Assembly (NCBI GenBank): GCA_017828975.1
Contig: JAGAJN010000003.1
Coordinates: 27,979 to 91,978, forward strand
Source of the DNA: Oscillospiraceae bacterium
Lineage (GTDB): Bacteria; Bacillota; Clostridia; Oscillospirales; Ruminococcaceae
Length of the DNA stretch: 64,000 nucleotides
Direction of reading: 5' to 3'
The position numbers and the translations under genes were made by a program. A model generated the notes under the pieces. The model ran no database searches. It was not told the origin of the DNA and saw nothing but the letters and a program-made list of their open reading frames with translations. This document shows positions 25,917 to 33,634 of the stretch, in pieces (position 1 is the first letter of the stretch; every line of letters begins with the position of its first letter).

Positions 25917-26750
25917 TCAATGCCGTATTCCCGCAGCATATTCCGACGGTGAAACGCCTTTATATTTCTTGAACACCCGTGAAAAATACAAGCTGTCCCC
26001 AAAGCCCACAGATGCGGCTGTTTCGGATACGGTGAGCTGTCCGCTGCGAAGAAGCTCCGAGGCTCGGTCTATGCGAAATCTCGCCAGATATTCCGACGGG
26101 GAAATGCCCATAGAACGTCGGAACGCCCGAAACAGCGTTGCTCGGCTGACACCTGCCGCTGCGGCTATGTCCTCAACGGAAATATCCAGCGAATAGCTGC
26201 CTGAGATGAATTGTCGGGCAGTTTCGGCGTAATCCGACTGCTGTCCGCCGGTCGCTGACGAGGCGGCGGGGTGTTTCATCAGCAGGGCAAGCATAAGATA
26301 CAGCCGTCCTGTCATTTCGGTAATATCGGCGGCGGTATGACCGTTGCAGCGGTATATCTCGGACATACGGTCTTTCAGCTCGTCCCCAAAATCACAGCGG
26401 AGGACGGGCATTTCACGGGTGAAGTCCGTCCGTGAGATGATATGCTCGGCATCGGCGCCGGAAAAGCCTGTCCAGTAGTATTCCCACGGTTCGTCGGCAT
26501 CGGCGGTGTAGCTGATAAGCGTTTCGGGGTAGATAAGGAATGTGTCGCCCGTTTTCAGTTCAAAGCTGCCCGATGGGGTTGAAAATACGCCCTTGCCCGA
26601 GGTGATATGGTGGATAAGATAGTGGTCGCGGACACCCTTTCCCCAACTGTGGAGGCTCTCGCACTTCTCGTAGCCTGCGCTGTTTACGGTCAGGGAAAAG
26701 CCCTCCGTGCTGCCAGATTTGAAGGATAGTTTTTTGATGGTACTGTCCAT
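25917..26750 (-). CDS. AraC-family transcriptional regulator
   Basis: 277 residues. N-terminal cupin-like sugar-sensing domain (about 15-150: HHITSGKGVFSTPSGSFELK, GDTFLIYP, WEYYWTGF) and a C-terminal double helix-turn-helix (about 180-277) with ISVEDIAAAAGVSRATLFRA and the signature SVGFGDSLYFSRVFKKYKGV-SPSEYAA. The ATG at 26750 follows AAGGAAGTG at a somewhat wide spacing. AraC members with this N-domain usually control carbohydrate genes. No target operon is adjacent except the divergent antitoxin-like gene. Confidence 0.93.
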   Translation of the reverse strand: MDSTIKKLSFKSGSTEGFSLTVNSAGYEKCESLHSWGKGVRDHYLIHHITSGKGVFSTPSGSFELKTGDTFLIYPETLISYTADADEPWEYYWTGFSGADAEHIISRTDFTREMPVLRCDFGDELKDRMSEIYRCNGHTAADITEMTGRLYLMLALLMKHPAASSATGGQQSDYAETARQFISGSYSLDISVEDIAAAAGVSRATLFRAFRRSMGISPSEYLARFRIDRASELLRSGQLTVSETAASVGFGDSLYFSRVFKKYKGVSPSEYAAGIRH

Positions 26751-26789
26751 TTTATGGTACACTTCCTTTTTGGATAATGAAAAAAGCAC

Positions 26790-26818
26790 TTGCATTTTAT
26801 GTTGTACTGTGATATACT
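26790..26818 (+). promoter_or_regulatory. Sigma-A promoter of the antitoxin-like gene
   Basis: TTGCAT (26790-26795), 17 bases, TATACT (26813-26818). Confidence 0.75.
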
Positions 26819-26842
26819 AAATACAGAAGTGAGCTGATTTTT

Positions 26843-27052
26843 ATGAGTACAAGAGAAATTGCTTACAACCTTATTGATATGCTTTCCGAGGAACAGCTAA
26901 AAACATTTATTGATTTCATCAGAAGCTTTATGGATATACCGAATAAAGAAACAGAGCAGGCGATGCTTGAAGCGGATAGAATAGCACATGATCCAAATGT
27001 TAAGGCATATGATGACATTGACGAGATGTTCAGGGAGATACTTGATGAATGA
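26843..27052 (+). CDS. Antitoxin-like small protein
   Basis: 69 residues: a helical N-terminal part (IAYNLIDMLSEEQLKTFIDF) followed by ETEQAMLEADRIAHDPNVKA-YDDIDEMFREIL. The second half matches the toxin-neutralising tail of RelB/DinJ-like antitoxins in Firmicutes (AMLEAERIAxDPxVKxYxDxDE). No RelE/ParE-type toxin gene follows, although 36-40-codon frames overlap its stop. Read as a solitary antitoxin. Confidence 0.7.
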   Translation: MSTREIAYNLIDMLSEEQLKTFIDFIRSFMDIPNKETEQAMLEADRIAHDPNVKAYDDIDEMFREILDE

Positions 27053-27279
27053 AATACAAATATTTCCGTTCAATTCTTTTGGAGAATTGGACTGTTTTTT
27101 TACCTCGAAGTGCAAAAGCTGCGGACCCATACTATCGCCGTGGGGAGGTTAGTAACAGCTTGCGCTAAAGCTGCGGTGATGAACTGTGCTGCATATCCCG
27201 CAAAAGTAAATCTGCAAAAATTATACCACAAAAAAAGCTGACTTGCAACATAAATCCATATAAATGAAACAAAAAAATA
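27053..27279. other. Possible gene-decay region
   Basis: Two short frames overlap the antitoxin stop: ATG 27045 (MNEIQIFPFNSFGELDC...) and ATG 27049 (MKYKYFRSILLENWTV...), each under 45 codons. Neither looks like an intact toxin. The segment from 27110 to 27200 is more GC-rich than its surroundings and may be residual coding sequence. Nothing else seen. Confidence 0.35.
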
Positions 27280-27308
27280 TTGCAATTCGGGGGAAAGTGA
27301 TATATAAT
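27280..27308 (+). promoter_or_regulatory. Sigma-A promoter of galE
   Basis: TTGCAA (27280-27285), 17 bases, TATAAT (27303-27308). A small CCGAAG/CTTCGG hairpin lies in the leader. Confidence 0.8.
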
Positions 27309-27359
27309 TATGACAGTAACCGAAGGACAGCTTCGGAATTATAAGGGAGGACGTTTACT

Positions 27360-28370
27360 ATGGCAACAATTCTTGTTACAGGCGGAGCGGGTTTTATTGG
27401 AAGTCACACCTGCGTGGAGCTTCTGAACAGCGGATATGATATTGTGGTGATGGACAATTTTTCCAATTCTAAGCCCGAAGCACTTAACCGCATTAAGAAG
27501 ATCACGGGCAAGGACTTCAAGTTCTATGAAACGGATATGCTGGATTATGAGGGCACTTCCAAAATATTCAAGGAAAACAAGATCGACGCAGTTATCCATT
27601 TTGCGGGGCTGAAGGCAGTGGGCGAAAGCTGTGCAAAGCCCGTTGAATACTATTATAACAACATTACGGGAACGCTGGAGCTTATCAAGGCTATGCGTGA
27701 CAACGGCTGCAAGAGGATAGTTTTCTCCTCCTCGGCGACGGTTTACGGCATGAACAATCCCGTTCCTTACGTTGAAACTATGCCCACCTCGGCGACTAAT
27801 CCTTACGGCTACACTAAGGTCATGATAGAGCAGATACTGTCCGATACTGCCAAGGCTGACAAGGAGTGGAGTGTTGTTCTGCTGAGATATTTCAATCCTA
27901 TCGGTGCGCACGAAAGCGGTCTTATAGGCGAGGACCCCAACGGTATCCCGAACAATCTGCTGCCCTATATTGCGCAGGTGGCTGTCGGAAAGCTTCAGTG
28001 CCTGAGCGTTTACGGAAACGATTATGACACTCCCGACGGAACGGGTGTCAGGGACTATATCCATGTTGTTGACCTGGCTTCGGGACATCTTTGTGCTGTG
28101 GACTATGCTCTTAAGCACAGCGGAGTTGAAGCTGTAAATCTCGGAACGGGCAAGGGCACAAGCGTGCTGGAGGTCGTTGCGGCTTTTGAAAAGGCATCGG
28201 GCGTGAAGATAAACTACAAGATCGCTCCCAGACGTGCGGGTGATATTGCTACCTGCTATGCCAACACCGACAAGGCAAAGGCTCTCTTCGGCTGGGAGGC
28301 AAAGGCTGACATCAACAAGATGTGTGCAGACAGCTGGAATTTTACCAAGAATAATCCCAACGGACTTTGA
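27360..28370 (+). CDS. galE: UDP-glucose 4-epimerase
   Basis: 336 residues; AAGGGAGGACG before the ATG. GalE interconverts UDP-glucose and UDP-galactose with a bound NAD. It shows VTGGAGFIGSHTCVELL (NAD loop), SSSATVYG (catalytic Ser/Thr), NPYGYTKVMIEQ (Tyr-X3-Lys), RYFNPIGAHESG and the RAGDIATCYANTDKA end. galK lies 6.6 kb downstream on the same strand, so the Leloir genes are in the same region but not one operon. Confidence 0.97.
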   Translation: MATILVTGGAGFIGSHTCVELLNSGYDIVVMDNFSNSKPEALNRIKKITGKDFKFYETDMLDYEGTSKIFKENKIDAVIHFAGLKAVGESCAKPVEYYYNNITGTLELIKAMRDNGCKRIVFSSSATVYGMNNPVPYVETMPTSATNPYGYTKVMIEQILSDTAKADKEWSVVLLRYFNPIGAHESGLIGEDPNGIPNNLLPYIAQVAVGKLQCLSVYGNDYDTPDGTGVRDYIHVVDLASGHLCAVDYALKHSGVEAVNLGTGKGTSVLEVVAAFEKASGVKINYKIAPRRAGDIATCYANTDKAKALFGWEAKADINKMCADSWNFTKNNPNGL

Positions 28371-28401
28371 TTTTCATCTGAAAACCGTGTCTACATAGAA
28401 A

Positions 28402-28450
28402 ATCCGTCCTAAGCAAATACTCGTACAGTTGCTTAGGACGGATAATTTTT
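28402..28450 (+). terminator. Intrinsic terminator of galE
   Basis: A perfect 15-bp stem (ATCCGTCCTAAGCAA with TTGCTTAGGACGGAT) is followed by AATTTTT. Confidence 0.93.
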
Positions 28451-28605
28451 GCCTTTTATAAATGAAATGAAAATAGAAATGGTAATATCTGTTTTATTAT
28501 AATATATTTCAAATATAAAATTATATATTTCTTTTTCAAGCAAACAAAATTCCGACCCTCGGAAATGATATTCCGAGAGCCGAGTCAACAAGTGCAGAGT
28601 GAAAT

Positions 28606-29643
28606 TTACCAGATCTCTTTCTTCCTCTGCTTCAGATATTTGGATATGCCCTTATGCCATTCCTGCTTATGACGGAGATAATCCTCCGAATCTGCGGAGT
28701 ATGCGGCTTCCTTTTTAAGGTTTTCGTAGCTTCTGAAACGTTCGGGGGACAGTTCGCCGCTCTCGATAGCTGCTTTGATCGCACAGCCCGGCTCGGATTG
28801 ATGCGTGCAGTCACGGAAACGGCATTTTCCGATATATTGTTCAACGTCGGAGAATGTTTCCGTTAGACCGCTTGAAGCCTCCCACATTCCCAGCTCACGC
28901 ATACCGGGGGTGTCGATTATCATTGCACCGTTTTTCAGCATAATAAGCTGTCTGTGGGTGGTGGTGTGTCTGCCCTTGCTGTCGTCCTCACGGATAGAGT
29001 TCACAGCCATTATCTCCTCGCCCGCAAGAGCGTTCACAAGGCTGGATTTTCCAACGCCCGATGAGCCGAGGAAAACAAGCGTCTTTTCGGGCTTGACAAA
29101 CTCGCCGAGAGCGTCCAGACCATAGCCTGTTGATGAGCTTACGGCGTAGACGGGAACTCCCGGGGCGATGCGTTCGGCTGCTCTGATGTATTCGCTGTTA
29201 TCCTCCAAAAGGTCTGCCTTTGTCAGGACCACAACGGGAAATGCTCCCGACTGCCATGCAAGTGTCAGGTAGCGTTCAAGGCGTCTTTCGTTGAAGTCCT
29301 TGTTCAGGGACTGCATTATGAATACATAGTCAAAGTTCGCTGCGACCGCCTGTGCGCCCTGTCCCGGAGTCGGATTTCGGCGGGAACAAAAAGATTTTCT
29401 GGGGAGGGTTTCGGTAATTCTGCAGTCGCCGTTTGTTACATAGTCTATCATCACAAAGTCGCCTGCGGTGGGGAATTCCCGATAGTCGTAGTAATATTCC
29501 TTGGATTTCAGCACGCCGCTGACCTCGCCGTGTTCGCAGATAAGTTCAAAGCGTTCCTTATGAACGGCGGTCACTCGGGCGGGGATTCCTGTGGTGTTTT
29601 CGGGTATCATATTGGGTGTAAGTCCGTATTCTTTCATATCCAT
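28606..29643 (-). CDS. rsgA: Ribosome small-subunit GTPase RsgA
   Basis: 345 residues; GGAGG lies about 9 bases before the ATG. RsgA checks the decoding centre of maturing 30S subunits. It has an N-terminal OB fold (GIPARVTAVHKERFEL), a circularly permuted GTPase (G4 VVLTKADLL before G1 FLGSSGVGKSSLVNAL, then switch region GRHTTTH and G3 DTPGM) and a C-terminal zinc finger CRFRDCTHQSEPGC. The transcript has a long leader containing a hairpin repeat also found before obg. Confidence 0.97.
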   Translation of the reverse strand: MDMKEYGLTPNMIPENTTGIPARVTAVHKERFELICEHGEVSGVLKSKEYYYDYREFPTAGDFVMIDYVTNGDCRITETLPRKSFCSRRNPTPGQGAQAVAANFDYVFIMQSLNKDFNERRLERYLTLAWQSGAFPVVVLTKADLLEDNSEYIRAAERIAPGVPVYAVSSSTGYGLDALGEFVKPEKTLVFLGSSGVGKSSLVNALAGEEIMAVNSIREDDSKGRHTTTHRQLIMLKNGAMIIDTPGMRELGMWEASSGLTETFSDVEQYIGKCRFRDCTHQSEPGCAIKAAIESGELSPERFRSYENLKKEAAYSADSEDYLRHKQEWHKGISKYLKQRKKEIW

Positions 29644-30006
29644 TTAAAAATTCCTCCAAATAATTGTATGATCTCTCGTTAAAATTCATCATAAAATATC
29701 ACTCCTTCCTGTATCGTAACCGAAAAAAGGCAAAAAAATAACACACCCCTTTGGATGCGCTCAAATGTGCTTCACGAAAGGTTTTTACAAAACGGCACAG
29801 CAAGGGGCGACCCCTTTGTCATTTCGTTTATAGCTTAACTAAATGAACAAAGTTTGCTGCTCGGTACGATAAAACTTCTTTAATCGGTAGTACCAAAGGG
29901 CATGCTCCAACTTTTTGTGCCTATATTCGGTTTTACGATACAATTACCTCGCAAACAGTCATCAATAACTACTCCTTTCGCTCCGCATTGCGGATTATTT
30001 GCACAT
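29644..30006. other. Long leader region upstream of rsgA
   Basis: About 360 bases between the rsgA start and its apparent minus-strand promoter. It holds the R1 repeat (29803-29890) and, on the minus strand, AAAGGAGTAG before a 9-codon ATG frame at about 29975. It reads like an untranslated, possibly structured leader. No other gene was found. Confidence 0.45.
29803..29890 (-). repeat. Dispersed hairpin repeat R1, copy before rsgA
   Basis: Read on the minus strand it aligns over about 80 bases with 48079-48157: shared blocks AGAAGTTTTATCG, TACCGAGC, CAAACTTTGTTCATTT and ACGAAATGACAAAGGGGTCG followed by CCCCTT. ACTTTGTTCATTT and GAAATGACAAAG form a hairpin in both copies. It is in sense orientation to rsgA. 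Confidence 0.75.
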
Positions 30007-30035
30007 AGTATACCACATTGGAAACGAAATTGCAA
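30007..30035 (-). promoter_or_regulatory. Sigma-A promoter upstream of rsgA
   Basis: On the minus strand, TTGCAA (30030-30035), 17 bases, TATACT (30007-30012). It would give rsgA a leader of about 350 bases. Confidence 0.65.
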
Positions 30036-30122
30036 TAGGTTTTTGAAATTTTTTTGGGATTATTATTCCAATATGCCGAGAATAAACCGTTTTGTCCCGA
30101 GAAACTTCGTATAAAATGCCCT

Positions 30123-30151
30123 TTGAAAAATCCCGGGGAAAGTGATATAAT
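30123..30151 (+). promoter_or_regulatory. Sigma-A promoter of the MATE gene
   Basis: TTGAAA (30123-30128), 17 bases, TATAAT (30146-30151). The expected start is near 30157-30160, right at two ATG codons. Confidence 0.82.
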
Positions 30152-30156
30152 AAAAA

Positions 30157-30271
30157 ATGATGTGTAGCTGTTATATTGAGTATATCAATATAGGTGTAAG
30201 TCCAATCGGCTGCATATCTATATATTGTATATACAGGCGTGCAGCTCAAAAAGCTGTGCGCTGATTTTTTT
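30157..30271 (+). promoter_or_regulatory. Attenuator-like leader with 35-codon ORF
   Basis: A frame from ATG 30157 (or 30160) runs 35 codons, starting MMCSCYIEYINIG and ending YRRAAQKAVR. Its TGA (30262-30264) lies between a terminator stem and its T-run. GCGTGCAGCT (30237-30246) pairs with AGCTGTGCGC (30252-30261), then TGATTTTTTT. An upstream GCTGCA (30209-30214) can pair instead with TGCAGC (30240-30245), giving an anti-terminator. The ORF would be nearly leaderless given the promoter, so a small-molecule riboswitch is the alternative. Confidence 0.6.
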
Positions 30272-30289
30272 GCAAGGAGAGATAAATAT

Positions 30290-31648
30290 ATGAAGAAAAC
30301 CGGTACTCGGAACAGAATGGCGGATATGCCCGTGAACAAACTAATGCTTTCCATGGGGATACCTATGATAATATCAATGGTGCTGCAGGCGGTCTACAAT
30401 ATCGTGGACAGTGCCTTTGTATCCAATATGAAAACGGGCGGCGAGGCGGCACTCAACGCCCTGACACTGGCGTTCCCGCTGCAAATACTGATGGTAGCGG
30501 TCGGCATCGGAACAGGTGTGGGCGCCAACGTTCTGGTGGCGAAATGCCTTGGCATGAAGAACGGCGAGCAGGCGGGCAAGGCGGCGGGAAATGCCGTATT
30601 CCTTGCATTTGTGATATATCTGATATTCCTGATATTCGGAATAACGGGGACGGAGAGCTACATAAATTCTCAGACAGCCAACCCCGAAATCGCTGAGATG
30701 GGAACCGATTATGTCAGGATATGCTGTGTATTTTCCTTTGGAATGTCCTTCTTTTCGGTATATGAGAAGCTTTTACAGTCCACGGGAAATTCCGTATATT
30801 CCACTATCGCACAGATATTGGGCGCTGTGACAAATATTATCCTCGACCCCATACTTATATATGGTCTGCTTGGGCTTCCCGAAATGGGTGTTGTGGGAGC
30901 GGCGTATGCAACGGTTATCGGGCAGACAGTTTCGTTTATCGCCGCACTTATTTTCCATCTCAAGGTGAATATCGATATTTCCAACAGCCTTAGCTGCTTT
31001 AAGCCGTCGCTCGGGACTATCAGGGACATATATATGATAGGTCTGCCCGCTATAATATCTCAGGCGCTCATTTCGGTTATGACATACGGTCTGAATATTA
31101 TCTTCGGCGGCATCAGCGAGGCTATGGTCACCGCATACGGTCTTTTTTATAAGATACAGCAGTTTCTTCTGTTTGCCGCATACGGAATGAGGGACGCTAT
31201 TATGCCCATAACGGCGTTCAGCTGCGGCACGGGAAACAAGGACAGGCTCCGTGACTGCGTAAAATATGGGCAGCTCTATACCGCCGTAATAATGCTTGCG
31301 GGATTTGCCGTTATCGAGATATTAGCCGTGCCTTTTTCGGGAATATTTGGGTTGTCGGGGGAAACACGGCAGCTTTGCATCGAGGCCATGCGGATAATAT
31401 CAATATCCTTCGTATTTGCGGGGGCGAATATCGCATATCAGGGACTTTTCCAGGCAATGGAGGGCGGCGTTCAGTCGCTGGTAATATCTGTTTGCCGTCA
31501 GATATTGTTTGTGTTCCCCTTTGCGTTAATATTTGCAAATATTGGCATAGAATGGCTGTCTTGGACGGTTTTTCCCATTGCCGAGATACTGACATTTATT
31601 ATCGCCGCCGTAATGTTCAAGAGGCTCCGCTGCAAAAAGAGCTTTTAG
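30290..31648 (+). CDS. MATE-family multidrug/metabolite exporter
   Basis: 452 residues with 12 membrane helices, an ion-coupled exporter of the DinF/MepA type. The first helix block MADMPVNKLMLSMGIPMIIS, then MVLQAVYNIVDSAFVS, and GVGANVLVAKCLGMKNGEQA are typical. ATG at 30290 follows AAGGAGAGAT; an upstream extension was rejected. The leader contains a terminator with a competing helix, so expression may be switched on by a translation-blocking drug or a metabolite. Confidence 0.93.
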   Translation: MKKTGTRNRMADMPVNKLMLSMGIPMIISMVLQAVYNIVDSAFVSNMKTGGEAALNALTLAFPLQILMVAVGIGTGVGANVLVAKCLGMKNGEQAGKAAGNAVFLAFVIYLIFLIFGITGTESYINSQTANPEIAEMGTDYVRICCVFSFGMSFFSVYEKLLQSTGNSVYSTIAQILGAVTNIILDPILIYGLLGLPEMGVVGAAYATVIGQTVSFIAALIFHLKVNIDISNSLSCFKPSLGTIRDIYMIGLPAIISQALISVMTYGLNIIFGGISEAMVTAYGLFYKIQQFLLFAAYGMRDAIMPITAFSCGTGNKDRLRDCVKYGQLYTAVIMLAGFAVIEILAVPFSGIFGLSGETRQLCIEAMRIISISFVFAGANIAYQGLFQAMEGGVQSLVISVCRQILFVFPFALIFANIGIEWLSWTVFPIAEILTFIIAAVMFKRLRCKKSF

Positions 31649-31694
31649 TGGAAATATACAAATTAATAAAAAAATATTTGGCGATTTCTACCGT

Positions 31695-31723
31695 TTGAAA
31701 AAAATATAAAAGTATGCTAAAAT
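31695..31723 (+). promoter_or_regulatory. Sigma-A promoter of the structured leader
   Basis: TTGAAA (31695-31700), 17 bases, TAAAAT (31718-31723); expected start near 31730. Confidence 0.75.
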
Positions 31724-31729
31724 AGCAAT

Positions 31730-31927
31730 ACCGAATAAGCAACGACACACGTTATACCTTTGGGTATGTAAATCTGATCACGGTACTGCCGTTCGATTTA
31801 TACTAAACACCATTTAAATTACGGAGAAGAAATCGGCGTAAAAGACTTGCGTTTATGGCTTTTTATGCCGAGAGATTCCCGTGATTAATGTGTGTTTAGT
31901 ATTACGCCCAGGGTATAGCGTTTTTTT
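31730..31927 (+). ncRNA. Structured leader RNA or small RNA, family not recognised
   Basis: Closing helix P1 pairs 31750-31771 with 31902-31920 (about 17 pairs) and its 3' strand runs straight into TTTTTTT (31921-31927). Inside, 31775-31783 (ATCACGG core) pairs with 31879-31887, and TACTAAACAC (31801-31810) pairs perfectly with GTGTTTAGTA (31892-31901). These two helices cross, so they form a pseudoknot or are alternatives. A 12-bp hairpin (31833-31844 with 31860-31871) sits between. A good promoter starts it and a DUF2798 gene begins 35 bases after. It could be a riboswitch or a 6S-like free RNA. Confidence 0.7.
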
Positions 31928-31961
31928 GCTTGTTCGGAATTTTTATTTCAGGAGAGATATT

Positions 31962-32537
31962 ATGCCCGAAAACCAATTTGAAAGAATGATGTTTGCTCTT
32001 ATGACTGTTATTGTGACCGTCCATGGATATGTGTTTTACAGCCTTTATGTGGTAAACGGCAGCCTGCTTATGGAGATAAATCAGGCGGGAAGCGTCATTG
32101 AAGCTGTCGGTGCTCAAGGCGGAGTTTATATGTTTGGGAGATTTGTGCCGATCTGGGCGGTGGTAATAGTGGAATTTATCTTTGCATACTGCCTTGAATG
32201 TCTGGTCGGAAGTCCCTGCTCATTCAAGCTTGCGTGCAAGGTGTTTGACCCGGGGAAAACCCATCCTGTGCTGTTTGAAACCGCTGTTATATGCGCTACG
32301 GTGGGTATTATGTGTCCCGCAATGAGCTTTATCGCTGCCTGGCTTTATTATCCATATTACAGGGGATTCAGCATTATCACGCTGCTTGCCGACTGGTTAA
32401 AGCTGGTGTGCCTGAATTTTCCCTTTGCGTTCTTCTCACAGCTGTTTTTCATTCAGCCGCTTATCAGAACTCTGTTCAGAAAAATATTCCGAAGAAATGG
32501 AGCAAACGCCGCAGATACAGTGCTTTCCGCCGAATGA
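31962..32537 (+). CDS. DUF2798-type membrane protein
   Basis: 191 residues; AGGAGAGATATT precedes the ATG at 31962. Four hydrophobic helices: FERMMFALMTVIVTVHGYVF starts the first, with later WAVVIVEFIFAYCL and FPFAFFSQLFFIQPLIRTLF, the layout of the small DUF2798 family. The molecular role is unknown. It sits directly behind the structured leader RNA, which is the best clue to conditional expression. A terminator follows. Confidence 0.8.
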   Translation: MPENQFERMMFALMTVIVTVHGYVFYSLYVVNGSLLMEINQAGSVIEAVGAQGGVYMFGRFVPIWAVVIVEFIFAYCLECLVGSPCSFKLACKVFDPGKTHPVLFETAVICATVGIMCPAMSFIAAWLYYPYYRGFSIITLLADWLKLVCLNFPFAFFSQLFFIQPLIRTLFRKIFRRNGANAADTVLSAE

Positions 32538-32561
32538 ACTGCGTAATATCCTGCTTTGCCG

Positions 32562-32609
32562 AACTCCGCTGCTTTCCGCCCCCGAAGTGGGAAAGCAGTG
32601 GAGTTTTGC
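32562..32609 (+). terminator. Intrinsic terminator
   Basis: AACTCCGCTGCTTTCC pairs with GGGAAAGCAGTGGAGTT (one mismatch), followed by TTTTG. Confidence 0.85.
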
Positions 32610-32713
32610 TATTGCCGTGGGGTAGAAACCCTCGGTAAATTCAAAGCCTGCGGCAGCATTTACAGCTGTGCATCTCACAAAGGCAAATCAACCGAAAAAA
32701 TCCGTAAAACCGC

Positions 32714-32742
32714 TTGACATACAGCCGCCGACAGAATATAAT
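32714..32742 (+). promoter_or_regulatory. Consensus sigma-A promoter
   Basis: TTGACA (32714-32719), 17 bases, TATAAT (32737-32742), upstream of the SGNH-hydrolase gene. Confidence 0.88.
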
Positions 32743-32791
32743 ATTAATATAGGTGTACTGTGCCCGATTATTTAGAAAAGGACTGATAAAT

Positions 32792-33625
32792 GTGAGATTT
32801 TCCGCTGCCGTGACAGCTGTTTTAATAGCCGCAAACGCTCTGTTTTCGGGATTTTCCGTAACTGCTCATGCAGCAGAGGACGAGCTTGTTTACGCCGCCC
32901 TGGGGGACAGCATTGCCTACGGCTACGGGCTTGCTGACAGGGAGCGGGACGCATACCCTTACATAACAGCCGAGGCTATCGGTGCGGACAAATTTTATGA
33001 CTTCACACTCTGCGGCGCATACACCTCTGATATTATCAAAATGGCGGAGAAAAACGCCGATGCTTTGTCGGAAGCGGACGTTATCAGCCTGACTGTCGGT
33101 TCCAACAGCCTGTTTGTGCCGTTTCTGATGTCGGCTGCGGATATGGCGGGGGTGGAGTTTCCCGAAACGGAGGCATCTGCGGACAAGCTTGAGGGTGCTG
33201 TGGATATTTCCGTGATAATTGCGCTGTATCGGGCGTATTCCGATGAAAGATCGCCCCAGAGAAGGAGTATGGACGAAGCGTTTGCCGAGTTCAGAAAAGA
33301 GTGGGTAGAGCTTATCGACCTTATTTCGGAGATAAACCCCTATGCGGATATAGTGGTGACGGGATATTATAACCCGTACCGATATTGGAATATCAAGCCT
33401 TTGAATATCGAGATGGGCAATATCGTCGAGGTATATATATCCAAAATGAACAAATTTATCGAGGTCAGCTGCCGCAAAAAGTACCGTATAGCGGATATAT
33501 CCGAGGTAATGTCCGACAATATCCCCGACATCAGAAACCCCGCAAATAACAGGTTTGACCCCCACCCCGACAGCAGATGGCAGGCATATATCGCCAAGGC
33601 CGTCATATCCGAGATCCGTGGATAG
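32792..33625 (+). CDS. Secreted SGNH/GDSL hydrolase
   Basis: 277 residues from GTG 32792, preceded by AAAAGGACTG; an in-frame upstream ATG lacks a site. Signal peptide (about 1-25, cleaving near VTAHAAE), then block I ALGDSIAYGYGL with the nucleophile Ser, block III TVGSNSLF and block V DPHPDS with the catalytic Asp/His. These enzymes remove acyl or acetyl groups from lipids or polysaccharides. The RodA/FtsW-type gene starts 9 bases later, so a cell-wall-linked substrate is plausible but unproven. Confidence 0.9.
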   Translation: MRFSAAVTAVLIAANALFSGFSVTAHAAEDELVYAALGDSIAYGYGLADRERDAYPYITAEAIGADKFYDFTLCGAYTSDIIKMAEKNADALSEADVISLTVGSNSLFVPFLMSAADMAGVEFPETEASADKLEGAVDISVIIALYRAYSDERSPQRRSMDEAFAEFRKEWVELIDLISEINPYADIVVTGYYNPYRYWNIKPLNIEMGNIVEVYISKMNKFIEVSCRKKYRIADISEVMSDNIPDIRNPANNRFDPHPDSRWQAYIAKAVISEIRG

Positions 33626-33634
33626 GAGATCAAT

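Noticed and set aside
26843-27280. Complete type II toxin-antitoxin pair
   Set aside because: Only the antitoxin-like half is convincing; the overlapping frames are too short and lack toxin motifs.
30157-30271. Cobalamin riboswitch before the MATE gene
   Set aside because: GGTGTAAGTCC is faintly like a B12-box stretch, but the conserved core blocks are missing and the leader is too short.
31730-31927. T-box or TPP-type leader
   Set aside because: The T-box sequence (AGGGTGGTACCGCG-like) and thi-box blocks are absent.
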